The notes under the pieces were generated by a model, which saw only the letters and a list, made by a program, of their open reading frames with translations, did no database searches and was not told where the DNA came from. Source: Flavobacteriales bacterium (GTDB lineage: Bacteria > Bacteroidota > Bacteroidia > Flavobacteriales_F > PHOS-HE28). From it: DNA of 64,000 nucleotides. Both the position numbers and the translations under genes were made by a program. Position 1 is the first letter of the stretch. The number at the start of each line of letters is the position of its first letter. Positions 50,214 to 59,160 of this stretch are shown here, piece by piece. Where the stretch lies: the NCBI GenBank assembly GCA_016710015.1, contig JADJLR010000004.1:186001-250000 (forward strand). Direction: 5' to 3'.

Positions 50214-53200
50214 TCAGGGTCGGTCAAAAGTACCGAAATAGGCATTGACCCGATCGCGATAATACGGCTTCAATCCCGGAGGTACTGTTCGTAACAGTTC
50301 TGCCTCACGTGCTTTTCGGCGCTGGTAGTTGAAATACCGTGCGGGGTCGGGGGGCGGCGTGGCGCGGCCCTCATTGCTGGTGCGTTGTTCGTCGAGCTCA
50401 CGTTCACGTTCGGCCTTTTCGTGTTCGAGCAGCCGGGTCAAGATGTCCTGTTGGCGTCGCAGTGTCTCCGGTGTGATCTGCTTGTTCACGATGTCCTTTT
50501 CCTGTTGCTCCATCTGCTCGGCCAGCTTGTTCAGTGGGTTCCCAGCGCCACTTCCGTCCTTATTCAGTTCCTGCGCCAGCTTCTGCATCTCCTTGCGGAT
50601 GGCGGCTTGCAGTGCGGCCATTTGGGCAAGCTGCTGGCTCATGCCGGGTCCCATACCTCCAGGGTTCTGCTCTCCGGGTTTCTCTCCGGGTTTCTTGCCC
50701 TTCTCCATGGCTTCCCGCATTTTCTCCAATTGCTTTTGGAGCGTTTGCTGGTTGGCCTTCATTTTGGCCATTTTGGCCTTGTCACCGGGCTTGCTGCCAC
50801 TTCCTCCTGGTTTGTTGCACGAGCCGCTTCCGGGTTTGCTCTTGGCGTTCATTTGTGCCATCATCTGCTGCAGTGCTTCGTCCAGCAATAGCGCCAAGTT
50901 GTTCAAGCTGGTCATCGCATGTTGTTGCTTGTCGGCGGCTATGGGCTTGGAGCGTTCATTGGCCCGGGCATCGCCGAGGTACTGAACAGCCTCGTCCATG
51001 TTCCCGTTCACCGCATTCATTTCCCGGTTCACGATGCTTTGGAGCTGCGGCACACGCTTGCTCAAGGCGAAGAGCGAATCCTCGATCACCTTGGCATCGT
51101 CGCGCAGTTTGCGTTGCGTCCGTCCATGATCGATGAAGCGCGGGTCCTTGGTGGAGGTGGTGGAAAGGTCCTCCATCAGTCCCTCTTGATCGAAGCTGAG
51201 TTGTACGATGTTCTCCAGCAATTGCCGCAAGGCATCCATGTCCTCTTCCTGCTGCTCCTCCTCATTGCTCTGCATGGCACTTTGCATCTGGAAGGCCAAC
51301 TGTTCCATTTGCTCTGCGGCCTTCTGTTGCGATTCGCTGGCCTTGCTATTCTGCTTCTTCTCTAGCTGATCGCTGCTCTTTTCCTGCTCGTCCTGGATGC
51401 TCTTTTCCTGTTCGTCGGTCTTGGGCAGGTCCATGGGTTCTTCCAACGCTTCGTTCTTCTTCTCCAGTTCGTCCATCTCCTTCCGTAGCTCGTCCATCTC
51501 CTTGTTCAGCTCCTCCTGTTCCTTCTTCAATTCCTCTTGATCGGTCTTGCCTTCCTTGGTTTCTTCGCTCAATTCTTCTTGCTTCTTGGCAAGGTCCTGT
51601 AGTTGTTTGGCGATGTCCTCGGCCTTCTGCTCCACCTCCATGCGCTTGAACGTTTCCAAGGCGCGATCCAACTCCTTTTCGATGTCCTCCTGATCCATTT
51701 TCATTTCCAGGAGCTGCTCCTGAAGCTTGTCCTTGTCCAGTTTTTCCATCAACTCCTGCACTTGGCGGTAGAGCTCCTTCATCTCTTCGCTCAACACGTT
51801 TTCGAACAACTCTTGGACCTGTTTCTGCTTCTCCAACAGGCGTTCGTCATTTGGCCTGAATTCTTGCTGTTGTTGTTGACTCTGACGCAATTGCTCAGTG
51901 CTCTTTTCGATCTCCTGCTGCAGTTGCTGTTGGCGCTGCATCACGTTCTCCAGCTTCTGTTTGTCCTGCCAATTCACCTCCTTCTTTTCCAACAACTCGC
52001 GGCGTAATTTGTCCAATTCCTTTTGCAGGTCTTGGGCTTCTTTGATGTTCTCCTTCAAGCTGTTCTTGATGGCTTCACTTTGTTGTTCCTCCTGCTTTGC
52101 GAGTTCTTTCAATGTAGGTGCCGCGAACACCTGCGGGGTACTGCGTGCGCTCTTGCTACCGTGTACGCCATCGTTGTCCCACACCTCGAACCAATGTTCG
52201 ATCCGATCGCCCGGATCGATGGTGAAGCCGTACACCTCCCAGCTATGGAAGAACTCCTGCCGGGTGTTGCGCCCATCGATCGGAAGCTCCTTCATTCCGC
52301 TGCGCAATTCGGCAGGCACGCTGTCTCCGCCCTGCACGAATCGGTAATGGAACATCAAACGTTTGAAGCCGTGGTCATCACCCACCTCACCGTGGAAGAA
52401 AAGACGTTTCAGCGCCGTGCTATCGGTCTTGCTTTCCACATGGATGGTGGGATAGAGGTCCGGTGTCACTTCCAATCGGTATTGCAACGGGTCGCGTGCC
52501 GAATGATCGCCGTGCCGAGGGGTCATGCGGTAGGTGTGGCTCTGCATCAGGCGACGACTGGCGGCGAAGGTGCCACGGCCTTGGTCCATGGCCTGAGGTG
52601 CGAGTGTGAAGGTGGTGTCATCGAATGCCAGATCGAGTGCGTCGGCGCTTCGGGCATTCACACGCCAGGCGATGCGGGTACCAGCCGGAATGGTCAGGTC
52701 GCCGGTGTTGCGCACCGTTTCGTTGGGTCGTCCGAGATAAGCGGGGTACTCAAGGGCGAGGTCGAAGTCGAGCAAGAGGGGGTCTGGCGAGGTGCGTAGG
52801 GTAAAGGTCTCCGAGTTGAACCCTTCCGCACTGAAGCGGAAATCCACAGCTTCTTGCACATTTCGAAAGCGGTGTACGAAATGAACACCGTCCTTCTTCA
52901 CCATGGGAATGAGCTGGTCGCCGACCTCGAGTGCCACCTGCTGGGGAATGGCTTGGCCTTCGATCTTCACGATCACTTCGAAGTCCTTGTCTTCGGGGAC
53001 CACCAGCGAATCATTCTCCAGTAAGAATTTGAAAGGTGCATCGGGCAAGAATTCACTTCCGTGTGCGATCAAGCGCTTTGTGGGGCCTGTGATCAAGCTG
53101 GGTGCCGCGAACAACAGCACAGCCAGCAAGGCCAGTGGTGGCAACGCGTAACGCAAGTAACGGGTGTTGCGCCTCAGATCGATCGCATTCACGAAGGGTA

Positions 53201-53627
53201 CCGGTCCAAGTTCTCGGCTACGTTGCGCGATGGCGGCATCGATCAAGTCGCTTTGTTGCGCCTGTGAGGCGGCCATTTCTTGCAATTGCAAAGTGTTCAA
53301 CAGCTTGTCCTTGACCTCGCTGAAATGGGAGCCCACGATACGCGCAGCCTCGGCGTGAGAGATCACTTCGCCCAACCGGAAGAGCTTAATGAGCGGGATG
53401 GCGATGAATTTTCCGATCACTAACGCCACGGCCACGACGGTGCCCCAGAACAGCGCCGTGCGCACACCAATACCAAAGCGTCCCACGTACTCGAGTAGGG
53501 TGGCGGCCAAGTAGAAGGCCACCATCAACCCCACACCGTACAGCAACCCACGGATCAGCTGGTCCTTGTAGAACTTGCGGATGAAGGCATCCAGCTTGGA
53601 GGTCAGGTGATCGTATTCGGTATGCAT
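50214..53627 (-). CDS. DUF4175 membrane protein with giant coiled coil
   Basis: 1137-residue membrane protein. Two transmembrane helices (about 26-46 and 56-78) and a third near 159-178 anchor it. Residues 180-520 form a beta-rich extracytoplasmic region. Residues about 520-850 are an extreme Gln/Glu/Lys-rich coiled coil (for example KLENVMQRQQQLQQEIEKS), followed by Gly/Lys/Pro-rich low complexity and another helical stretch to the end. It matches the DUF4175 family of Bacteroidota, whose function I do not know. It starts the operon with the RsbW-like gene (6-base gap) and ybeY; a TAGCTTTG promoter lies at 53672-53679. Confidence 0.88.
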   Translation of the reverse strand: MHTEYDHLTSKLDAFIRKFYKDQLIRGLLYGVGLMVAFYLAATLLEYVGRFGIGVRTALFWGTVVAVALVIGKFIAIPLIKLFRLGEVISHAEAARIVGSHFSEVKDKLLNTLQLQEMAASQAQQSDLIDAAIAQRSRELGPVPFVNAIDLRRNTRYLRYALPPLALLAVLLFAAPSLITGPTKRLIAHGSEFLPDAPFKFLLENDSLVVPEDKDFEVIVKIEGQAIPQQVALEVGDQLIPMVKKDGVHFVHRFRNVQEAVDFRFSAEGFNSETFTLRTSPDPLLLDFDLALEYPAYLGRPNETVRNTGDLTIPAGTRIAWRVNARSADALDLAFDDTTFTLAPQAMDQGRGTFAASRRLMQSHTYRMTPRHGDHSARDPLQYRLEVTPDLYPTIHVESKTDSTALKRLFFHGEVGDDHGFKRLMFHYRFVQGGDSVPAELRSGMKELPIDGRNTRQEFFHSWEVYGFTIDPGDRIEHWFEVWDNDGVHGSKSARSTPQVFAAPTLKELAKQEEQQSEAIKNSLKENIKEAQDLQKELDKLRRELLEKKEVNWQDKQKLENVMQRQQQLQQEIEKSTEQLRQSQQQQQEFRPNDERLLEKQKQVQELFENVLSEEMKELYRQVQELMEKLDKDKLQEQLLEMKMDQEDIEKELDRALETFKRMEVEQKAEDIAKQLQDLAKKQEELSEETKEGKTDQEELKKEQEELNKEMDELRKEMDELEKKNEALEEPMDLPKTDEQEKSIQDEQEKSSDQLEKKQNSKASESQQKAAEQMEQLAFQMQSAMQSNEEEQQEEDMDALRQLLENIVQLSFDQEGLMEDLSTTSTKDPRFIDHGRTQRKLRDDAKVIEDSLFALSKRVPQLQSIVNREMNAVNGNMDEAVQYLGDARANERSKPIAADKQQHAMTSLNNLALLLDEALQQMMAQMNAKSKPGSGSCNKPGGSGSKPGDKAKMAKMKANQQTLQKQLEKMREAMEKGKKPGEKPGEQNPGGMGPGMSQQLAQMAALQAAIRKEMQKLAQELNKDGSGAGNPLNKLAEQMEQQEKDIVNKQITPETLRRQQDILTRLLEHEKAERERELDEQRTSNEGRATPPPDPARYFNYQRRKAREAELLRTVPPGLKPYYRDRVNAYFGTFDRP

Positions 53628-53671
53628 CAGTGCGAATCCTCAACGGCCAAGGCGCTTGGCATGTTGCTGAG

Positions 53672-53679
53672 CAAAGCTA
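53672..53679 (-). promoter_or_regulatory. -7 promoter element for the DUF4175 operon
   Basis: On the minus strand TAGCTTTG matches TAnnTTTG, 44 bases before the ATG at 53627. Confidence 0.6.
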
Positions 53680-53701
53680 CGGTAGGTGATAGGGTGTTGC
53701 G

Positions 53702-53724
53702 ACCACCGTACACTGTGCGGTGGT
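53702..53724 (-). terminator. Weak hairpin after the P-domain gene
   Basis: A 7-bp stem (ACCACCG/CGGTGGT) with a 9-base loop lies about 28 bases past the stop of the P-domain gene. There is no T-run. Confidence 0.35.
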
Positions 53725-53751
53725 TGAAGGTTCAAGCAGTAATGGTGGATA

Positions 53752-55473
53752 TCACTGAATGATGATGCGTTGCGCAGGTCGCTCTTTGGTACCAAACAAT
53801 TCAACGAAGTACACACCAGGCGCGACATTCAACCGCAGGTCGGTCGTTGTCGTTCCGTGCGCGGCTCCTAGGGTGCTTTCATGTACCGTTCGACCGGACA
53901 TGTCCACCACGCGCAATACTGTGGACGCGGTTTCCATGTTGGTGAAGCGAATGGAAAAGGCACCGTCATTCGGGTTGGGTACCACCAAGAAAGCGGCATC
54001 GCCTGAGTTGTTGGCTAGGTCGTTCAGCGCGGTGATCAAGAGGAGATCCGAACCGGTACAGCCTTGCGAGTTCTGCACGGTCACGCTCACAAGTCCTGGT
54101 CCGGGCGGGGTAAAGCAGCTACCCGCCGCACCGACCACTATGCTTCCTTGGAAGCTCCATTGGTAGGTCACCGGTCCGCCGACCACCTCGGCACAGAACA
54201 AACCAAGGTCGGGGTTCTCGACAATGGTCACTTCCGGTTGCTCGCCAATGGAAACCGTAGTGCTTGTTTCGTGCTGACACCCGTAGCTATCGATCACCGT
54301 GTAGGTAATGGTCTGGTTCCCCGGCGCAGGGTTGAAGGTGGCAGAACCGGGTTGGCCGGGGGCGTTGAACACTCCGGGGCCGGTCCAAAAGCTGGAATCC
54401 GCAGAGGTGCCTAAGATGGGTCCTTGGTCCACGTAGGTGCTATCGGCACCGCTGCCAAAGGAGATGCACCATCCGCACAAATAACCGTTATCGGCCGCCC
54501 AGTTGTCGAACGCAGAAAAGGTCCAAGTTCCATTGAATGGACATCCGATCAACTGGGACAAAGGCTCTACACTGCTGTACCTCCCTGGTGCGATGGCATT
54601 GCCTTGGGTTACAGGTACTGTATTGGGGTTGGCTCCACCGGTCGATGCATCCACCAATGTTCCGTGATCCGGATCTGCACCGAAGCAGTACTGGAAACAG
54701 ACTCCGGGTACGATTACCGAACCCCCATCCGAATCGTTGGCATCGCCGAGGAATGTGCCGCCACCACCCTGTTGGTGCAGCACCACGGATTGGCCATTGG
54801 GGCAGATCACGGATAGCACTAGATCACCCATGAAAGAATGCTCGATATCCATGCAGATATCACCCAATTGTGTCACATCGGTGATCACCCCACTGGGCTG
54901 GCCGCTCACCTCTAATGTTGATAGGGTGGGTGGCGCTGGGCTATCGGCAAGTGCGATCCCATTGACAGGTGCGGTGCAGCCGGTCGGGCCACCGATCATC
55001 AAGGGCTGTACGGCAGAAGCGACCAATGGAATGGCCACACCGCCGCAAATGGTCGCAGGAAGGGAGGTGGTCGTGAATTCGGGTGTGGGACTCACCAGTA
55101 CCGCTACAGATGCTGAAGGTCCACTGGAGCAGCCGATATCGTCGATCACCTCCAAGGTCAACAGGTGAACGCCTCCGTTGGGAAAAGAAAGGATAGCGAA
55201 TGGAATGGCGCTCGTATCACCATCGGTAACACCGTAGTTCCAGATCCATTGTTCTATGCTGTGCCCTGTTGCCGCCGTACTAAAAGAACCGTTCACACTG
55301 ATCACATCGCCTTGGCAAAGAAGCGCTGGGTCATCGGCTGAGGTCGTGAACGCGACCGTTGGTGGAATGCAGCCACTACCCCGCAAGGCTTCGTCGGACT
55401 GCGAGAATGCCGTATGTACGCTCGGCGTTACCAAAAGAAGCGCAACGAGTTTGGCGTAGAAATGATGATCCAT
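53752..55473 (-). CDS. T9SS protein with convertase P-domain-like and PKD-like modules
   Basis: 573-residue secreted protein. After the signal peptide (LVALLLVTPSVHTAFSQ) come a PKD-like domain (about 38-135), a module resembling the P-domain of subtilisin-like proprotein convertases (about 170-345: MGDLVLSVICPNGQSVVLH, GTWTFSAFDNWAADNGYLCGW), two Ig/PKD-like domains and a T9SS sorting domain (VVPNPNDGAFSIRFTN ... GVYFVELFG). No protease domain accompanies the P-domain, so it may act as a binding module. A TAACTTTC element ends 5 bases before the ATG, again suggesting a leaderless mRNA. Confidence 0.87.
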   Translation of the reverse strand: MDHHFYAKLVALLLVTPSVHTAFSQSDEALRGSGCIPPTVAFTTSADDPALLCQGDVISVNGSFSTAATGHSIEQWIWNYGVTDGDTSAIPFAILSFPNGGVHLLTLEVIDDIGCSSGPSASVAVLVSPTPEFTTTSLPATICGGVAIPLVASAVQPLMIGGPTGCTAPVNGIALADSPAPPTLSTLEVSGQPSGVITDVTQLGDICMDIEHSFMGDLVLSVICPNGQSVVLHQQGGGGTFLGDANDSDGGSVIVPGVCFQYCFGADPDHGTLVDASTGGANPNTVPVTQGNAIAPGRYSSVEPLSQLIGCPFNGTWTFSAFDNWAADNGYLCGWCISFGSGADSTYVDQGPILGTSADSSFWTGPGVFNAPGQPGSATFNPAPGNQTITYTVIDSYGCQHETSTTVSIGEQPEVTIVENPDLGLFCAEVVGGPVTYQWSFQGSIVVGAAGSCFTPPGPGLVSVTVQNSQGCTGSDLLLITALNDLANNSGDAAFLVVPNPNDGAFSIRFTNMETASTVLRVVDMSGRTVHESTLGAAHGTTTTDLRLNVAPGVYFVELFGTKERPAQRIIIQ

Positions 55474-55478
55474 CGTGG

Positions 55479-55486
55479 GAAAGTTA
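55479..55486 (-). promoter_or_regulatory. -7 element abutting the P-domain gene start
   Basis: On the minus strand TAACTTTC ends 5 bases before the ATG at 55473. Confidence 0.5.
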
Positions 55487-55629
55487 AGCGGTTAACTTGG
55501 CACCGGTGATAAGGCGTATCGGGATGCAATTCGGTTGCCTTTGTCTCAAATACTCCGGTCGAACTCGATCGAATGAGGCATCCGCCACCGTGTTGCAACG
55601 TCTATTTGCGGATGCCAAGTGCAATATTC

Positions 55630-56436
55630 ATGTGGAGTGGGGTGGTGCGCCGGGTGTGCCTGTGGGTGCTGATGTGGAGTATCAACATCACCCTATTCGC
55701 AGAGGTGGTCCCATTTCAAGACCGTTCGTCCGGCTATGGGTTGTTGCAAGGCGCGTTGCCGAAACGCATGCCCACCTCGCGTATCCGCCGCGCCCAGAAT
55801 ACGTATGGTTCCCACTATTTCGTCGGGCTCACGGCCATCCCGTTGAAGCAAGGCCAAGGCTTCTACAAGAACACGATGGTCTCCTTGAACACCGTAGCTT
55901 ATGGCTTAACGCGGAATCTTTCTGCCATGGGCTCTTTGGACCTCGTCTCTTTGATACGGGTTCGGCAGGGTGGGCCGGTATATACGGGACGACTCCAAGT
56001 TGCGGGTAGTGTTTCGGAGGTTTTCCACTTGGGTGCTTCGGTAAGCTACCTCAACGCCCGGGTGCCTGCGGGGGCCGAGGTTCCAGCGGGTGTTGTGGTA
56101 CCGCCCGGGTTCTTTGCCGCTATGGCCATGGTCACAGTGGGGAGCATCAACAACCAGGTCTCCGTTTCTGGTGGCTGGACCCACGATGGGCAGAATGCAG
56201 GGAAAGGCCCCATGCTGAACATCGGTGGTGCCTTGCGGCTCTTTCCCAATGTGATGGTCATTACGGAACACTGGATCTTTTCGGACCCGAACCAGAGCTT
56301 CCTTGCACATAGTTTGGGAGCGCGGATCCTGGGCGATGGGCTGGCGATCGATCTCGGCTTGGCCTACGACGAGGAATACACCACCAAGATCACGCCGATC
56401 GGTATGCCGTTCCTAGCGGCTACGCTGAACTTCTGA
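55630..56436 (+). CDS. Predicted outer-membrane barrel protein, unknown function
   Basis: About 268 residues from the ATG at 55630, which gives a signal-like leader (MWSGVVRRVCLWVLMWSINI); ATGs at 55573 and 55612 are alternatives. The mature part is rich in alternating strands with Gly turns (LGASVSYLNARV, NNQVSVSGGWTHDGQN, IDLGLAYDEEYTTK) and ends in an aromatic residue (ATLNF), as outer-membrane beta-barrels do. I do not recognise the family. Its neighbours do not suggest a role. Confidence 0.65.
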   Translation: MWSGVVRRVCLWVLMWSINITLFAEVVPFQDRSSGYGLLQGALPKRMPTSRIRRAQNTYGSHYFVGLTAIPLKQGQGFYKNTMVSLNTVAYGLTRNLSAMGSLDLVSLIRVRQGGPVYTGRLQVAGSVSEVFHLGASVSYLNARVPAGAEVPAGVVVPPGFFAAMAMVTVGSINNQVSVSGGWTHDGQNAGKGPMLNIGGALRLFPNVMVITEHWIFSDPNQSFLAHSLGARILGDGLAIDLGLAYDEEYTTKITPIGMPFLAATLNF

Positions 56437-56543
56437 CCTGAATAAGAGGAGATGAACCACCTGTGTGCGAATTTTTCGATCGGATCGAACCAGAGGCACT
56501 TATAGGAGCGAGGCGATCATTCATCAGATCCACAGAAGGGTCG

Positions 56544-56551
56544 TACTTTTG
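56544..56551 (+). promoter_or_regulatory. -7 promoter element for the GNAT-like gene
   Basis: TACTTTTG matches TAnnTTTG and ends 11 bases before the ATG at 56563, giving a leader of only a few bases. Confidence 0.6.
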
Positions 56552-56562
56552 CGCACTATATC

Positions 56563-56889
56563 ATGGCAACGAAGACCCCACCAACCACCATCGACTTCAG
56601 TACCTTGTCCTTGCTGGACGAGGAAGAGTCGCGCCAATTCGTACTCATCATCGAAGGCCATCGGGCCCGAATGGAGTATGACCGCAGTAGTGATCGGATC
56701 TTCCTCACCCACCTCCTAGTGCCACCAGCGCTGGAGGGGTATGACATTGAAGCCGTGCTTACGGAGAAGGTGCTGACCTGGGCAGAGGACCACCGGATGA
56801 AGGTGGTGCCCTATTGCCAATACGTCAAGACCTACCTGCGCCGCAATGCGGCCTGGCAAAGGTTGCTCTTGAAGGGGGTTGAGATCTAG
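56563..56889 (+). CDS. Small GNAT-like acetyltransferase (NATD1/YjdJ type)
   Basis: 108-residue protein of the short GCN5-related family typified by human NATD1 and bacterial YjdJ. Seen: FVLIIEGHRARMEYDRSSDRIFLTHLLVPPALEGYDIEAVL (about 26-66), then KVVPYCQYVKTYLRRNAAW near 80-98. The conserved acetyl-CoA pocket is shortened in this family and the acceptor is unknown. It lies just upstream of gltX, which has its own TATCTTCG element at 56920. Confidence 0.85.
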   Translation: MATKTPPTTIDFSTLSLLDEEESRQFVLIIEGHRARMEYDRSSDRIFLTHLLVPPALEGYDIEAVLTEKVLTWAEDHRMKVVPYCQYVKTYLRRNAAWQRLLLKGVEI

Positions 56890-56919
56890 TGCGTCAGCGT
56901 CCGTGCTTGGCCGGACCGG

Positions 56920-56927
56920 TATCTTCG
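56920..56927 (+). promoter_or_regulatory. -7 promoter element for gltX
   Basis: TATCTTCG fits TAnnTTyG, 28 bases before the gltX ATG. Confidence 0.5.
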
Positions 56928-56955
56928 CGCCCCCCTTTAATAGGGATACCGTACC

Positions 56956-58491
56956 ATGTCCGTTAGAGTCCGTTTCGCCCCCAGCCCCACCGGCCCATTG
57001 CACATGGGCGGTGTGCGCACCGCCTTGTACAACTACCTCTTCGCCAAGAAGCACGGCGGACAATTCCTGCTGCGTATCGAGGATACCGATCGGACGCGTT
57101 TGGTGCCGGGCGCCGAAGAGTACATCAAGGAAAGCTTGGAATGGTGTGGACTGACCCCCGATGAAAGTCCGTGGATAGGAGGCCCTGATGGCCCTTACCG
57201 ACAAAGTGATCGCCAGGGGTTGTACAAGCAATACGCTGATGAGTTGATCATCAAGGACAAGGCGTATTATGCATTTGACACGCCCGAGGAGTTGGATGCC
57301 ATGCGTGCGCGCTTACAGGCGGCAGGTGTTGCAGCTCCCGCATACAATGGGGTCACGCGCGAGCACATGAAGAATTCGCTCACATTGAGTGCGGACGAGG
57401 TAATGGAGCGGCTCGATCGCGGTGATGAACACGTGATCCGACTGAAGGTGCCTCGCCAAGTGGAGGTGCGCTTCGAGGATATCATCCGGGGTTGGGTGGT
57501 GGTACACAGCGCCAATGTGGACGACAAGGTGCTATTCAAAAGCGACGGCATGCCCACCTACCACCTAGCGAACATCGTGGATGACCATTTGATGCACATT
57601 ACGCATGTGATCCGTGGCGAGGAGTGGTTACCCAGTGCGCCGGTACACGTGTTGATCTATGAGGCATTTGGTTGGGAGCGTCCGGCATTCGCACACCTGC
57701 CCTTGATCCTGAAACCCGATGGCAACGGAAAGTTGAGTAAGCGCGATGGCGACCGGCTTGGCTTCCCCGTGTTCTCCTTGGATTGGGTGGACCCCAACAC
57801 CGGAGAGAAGAGCAGTGGTTACCGGGAGAAGGGCTATTACCCGGATGCCTTCATCAACATGCTCGCCTTGCTGGGCTGGAACCCCGGAACAGACCAGGAG
57901 ATCATGAGCATGGAAGAGCTCACACGATCGTTCGACCTCACGCGGGTCCATAAGGGCGGGGCGAAATTCGATCCAGAGAAGGCAAAGTGGTTCAACCAGC
58001 AATACTTGCGGATGCAGCCCGATGCCGAGCTGGGTACACAGCTGCAGGAGTTGCTGAAAACGCAAAGCATCGTTACCACAACGGAGCGCGCAACACAGGC
58101 AGCAAGCCTGCTGAAGGAGCGAGCCACCTTCGTGGCCGATATGCTCGAAGGCACATACTTGTTCACAGCGGGCAGCCCGCTGCAAGAGAACGAGGTCGCG
58201 ACCACCGAACTGAAGAAACGCTGGAAACCCGAGGCCGAACCAGCAATCGAGGCCTACATCAACGCGCTCGGTTCTTTACCCGAATTCACCGCCACCACAT
58301 TGGACGTGGCGTTCAATAACGTGTTGCAGGAGAAGGGTATGAAGGTGGGCCAGGTGATGCCGATCTATCGACTGTTCGTGGCCGGCCGCATGCAAGGGCC
58401 GGGCATGTTCGATGTGAGTGCCTTGTTGGGCAAGGAAGAAGTGGTCCTTCGTTTGCAAGCCGGACTAGCGCTATGCCGCTCATGGGCCTGA
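56956..58491 (+). CDS. gltX: Glutamate--tRNA ligase
   Basis: Charges tRNA-Glu with glutamate. The 511-residue class I synthetase has the HIGH-type motif HMGG in PSPTGPLHMGGVRTALYN (9-26) and the KMSKS-type motif GKLSKRDG near 260. FLLRIEDTDRTR near 36-47 is a family hallmark. The length is typical of Bacteroidota GltX. Its 3' end overlaps folB by 19 bases, so folB is translated from the same message. Confidence 0.97.
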   Translation: MSVRVRFAPSPTGPLHMGGVRTALYNYLFAKKHGGQFLLRIEDTDRTRLVPGAEEYIKESLEWCGLTPDESPWIGGPDGPYRQSDRQGLYKQYADELIIKDKAYYAFDTPEELDAMRARLQAAGVAAPAYNGVTREHMKNSLTLSADEVMERLDRGDEHVIRLKVPRQVEVRFEDIIRGWVVVHSANVDDKVLFKSDGMPTYHLANIVDDHLMHITHVIRGEEWLPSAPVHVLIYEAFGWERPAFAHLPLILKPDGNGKLSKRDGDRLGFPVFSLDWVDPNTGEKSSGYREKGYYPDAFINMLALLGWNPGTDQEIMSMEELTRSFDLTRVHKGGAKFDPEKAKWFNQQYLRMQPDAELGTQLQELLKTQSIVTTTERATQAASLLKERATFVADMLEGTYLFTAGSPLQENEVATTELKKRWKPEAEPAIEAYINALGSLPEFTATTLDVAFNNVLQEKGMKVGQVMPIYRLFVAGRMQGPGMFDVSALLGKEEVVLRLQAGLALCRSWA

Positions 58492-58832
58492 TCGAGGTGA
58501 ACGGCATTCGCGTGTTCGCCTACCACGGCTGCTTGGCTGAGGAGGCAACCATAGGGGGCCTCTACCGAGTGGATGTACAAGTAGAAGGCGACTTCGAGGA
58601 AGCCGAACGAACGGACATCCTGTCCTGCACGGTGGATTATGGTCGCGTAACAGCGATCGTGTGCGAGCAGATGGCTGTTCGGAGCGCGCTGATCGAACAT
58701 GTCGCTCGACGGATCCTCGTTGCGTTGCAGGGGGAATGGGATCCGGGTTTCCAATGGCGCGTGCGTCTCGTGAAGGAACGCCCTCCGATCCAGGGCGATG
58801 TGGAGCAGGCGGTGTATACCGTGTTCGGTTGA
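58473..58832 (+). CDS. folB: Dihydroneopterin aldolase
   Basis: Folate pathway enzyme that splits dihydroneopterin into 6-hydroxymethyl-dihydropterin and glycolaldehyde. It has 119 residues, the normal length. Family motifs are VNGIRVFAYHGCLAEEATIGG (about 8-28), with the active-site Tyr and Glu, SCTVDYGRV near 50-58 and RLVKERPPI near the end, with a conserved Lys. The start may be the ATG at 58473 or the one at 58482. It overlaps gltX by 19 bases. tRNA-Cys begins 52 bases after the stop with its own promoter. Confidence 0.94.
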   Translation: MPLMGLIEVNGIRVFAYHGCLAEEATIGGLYRVDVQVEGDFEEAERTDILSCTVDYGRVTAIVCEQMAVRSALIEHVARRILVALQGEWDPGFQWRVRLVKERPPIQGDVEQAVYTVFG

Positions 58833-58863
58833 TCCCGGGCCTTTCGGGTGTGGGCGATCCCCC

Positions 58864-58871
58864 TATCTTTG
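58864..58871 (+). promoter_or_regulatory. -7 promoter element for tRNA-Cys
   Basis: TATCTTTG is an exact TAnnTTTG match 13 bases before the tRNA 5' end. Confidence 0.7.
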
Positions 58872-58884
58872 CAGCCCATTTGAC

Positions 58885-58955
58885 GGTCGCGTGGCCGAGT
58901 GGCTAGGCACAGCTCTGCAAAAGCTGCTACTGCGGTTCGAATCCGCACGCGACCT
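58885..58955 (+). tRNA. tRNA-Cys (GCA)
   Basis: A 71-nt cloverleaf with acceptor arms GGTCGCG and CGCGACC, anticodon stem CAGCT/AGCTG around loop CTGCAAA (anticodon GCA at 58917-58919), T-loop TTCGAAT and discriminator T. No CCA is encoded. The 205 bases from its end to porZ hold no gene I recognise. Confidence 0.95.
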
Positions 58956-59160
58956 CGATCAGCTGATGCCCCGGTTTTCGGGGCATCGGTCATTTCAAGG
59001 GACTGCCCAACCCACCAATTTCGAATGCGGGACTAGCTGCAAACAACCTGGATCAATGGAAAGCGCACCCGAACAACAGCGCAACGAAATGGGTTCAGCG
59101 TACCTTGGCCATACCGATCGCGGTGGATTCGCGTTGTGTGCTATGCTCCCCTTACGAAAC

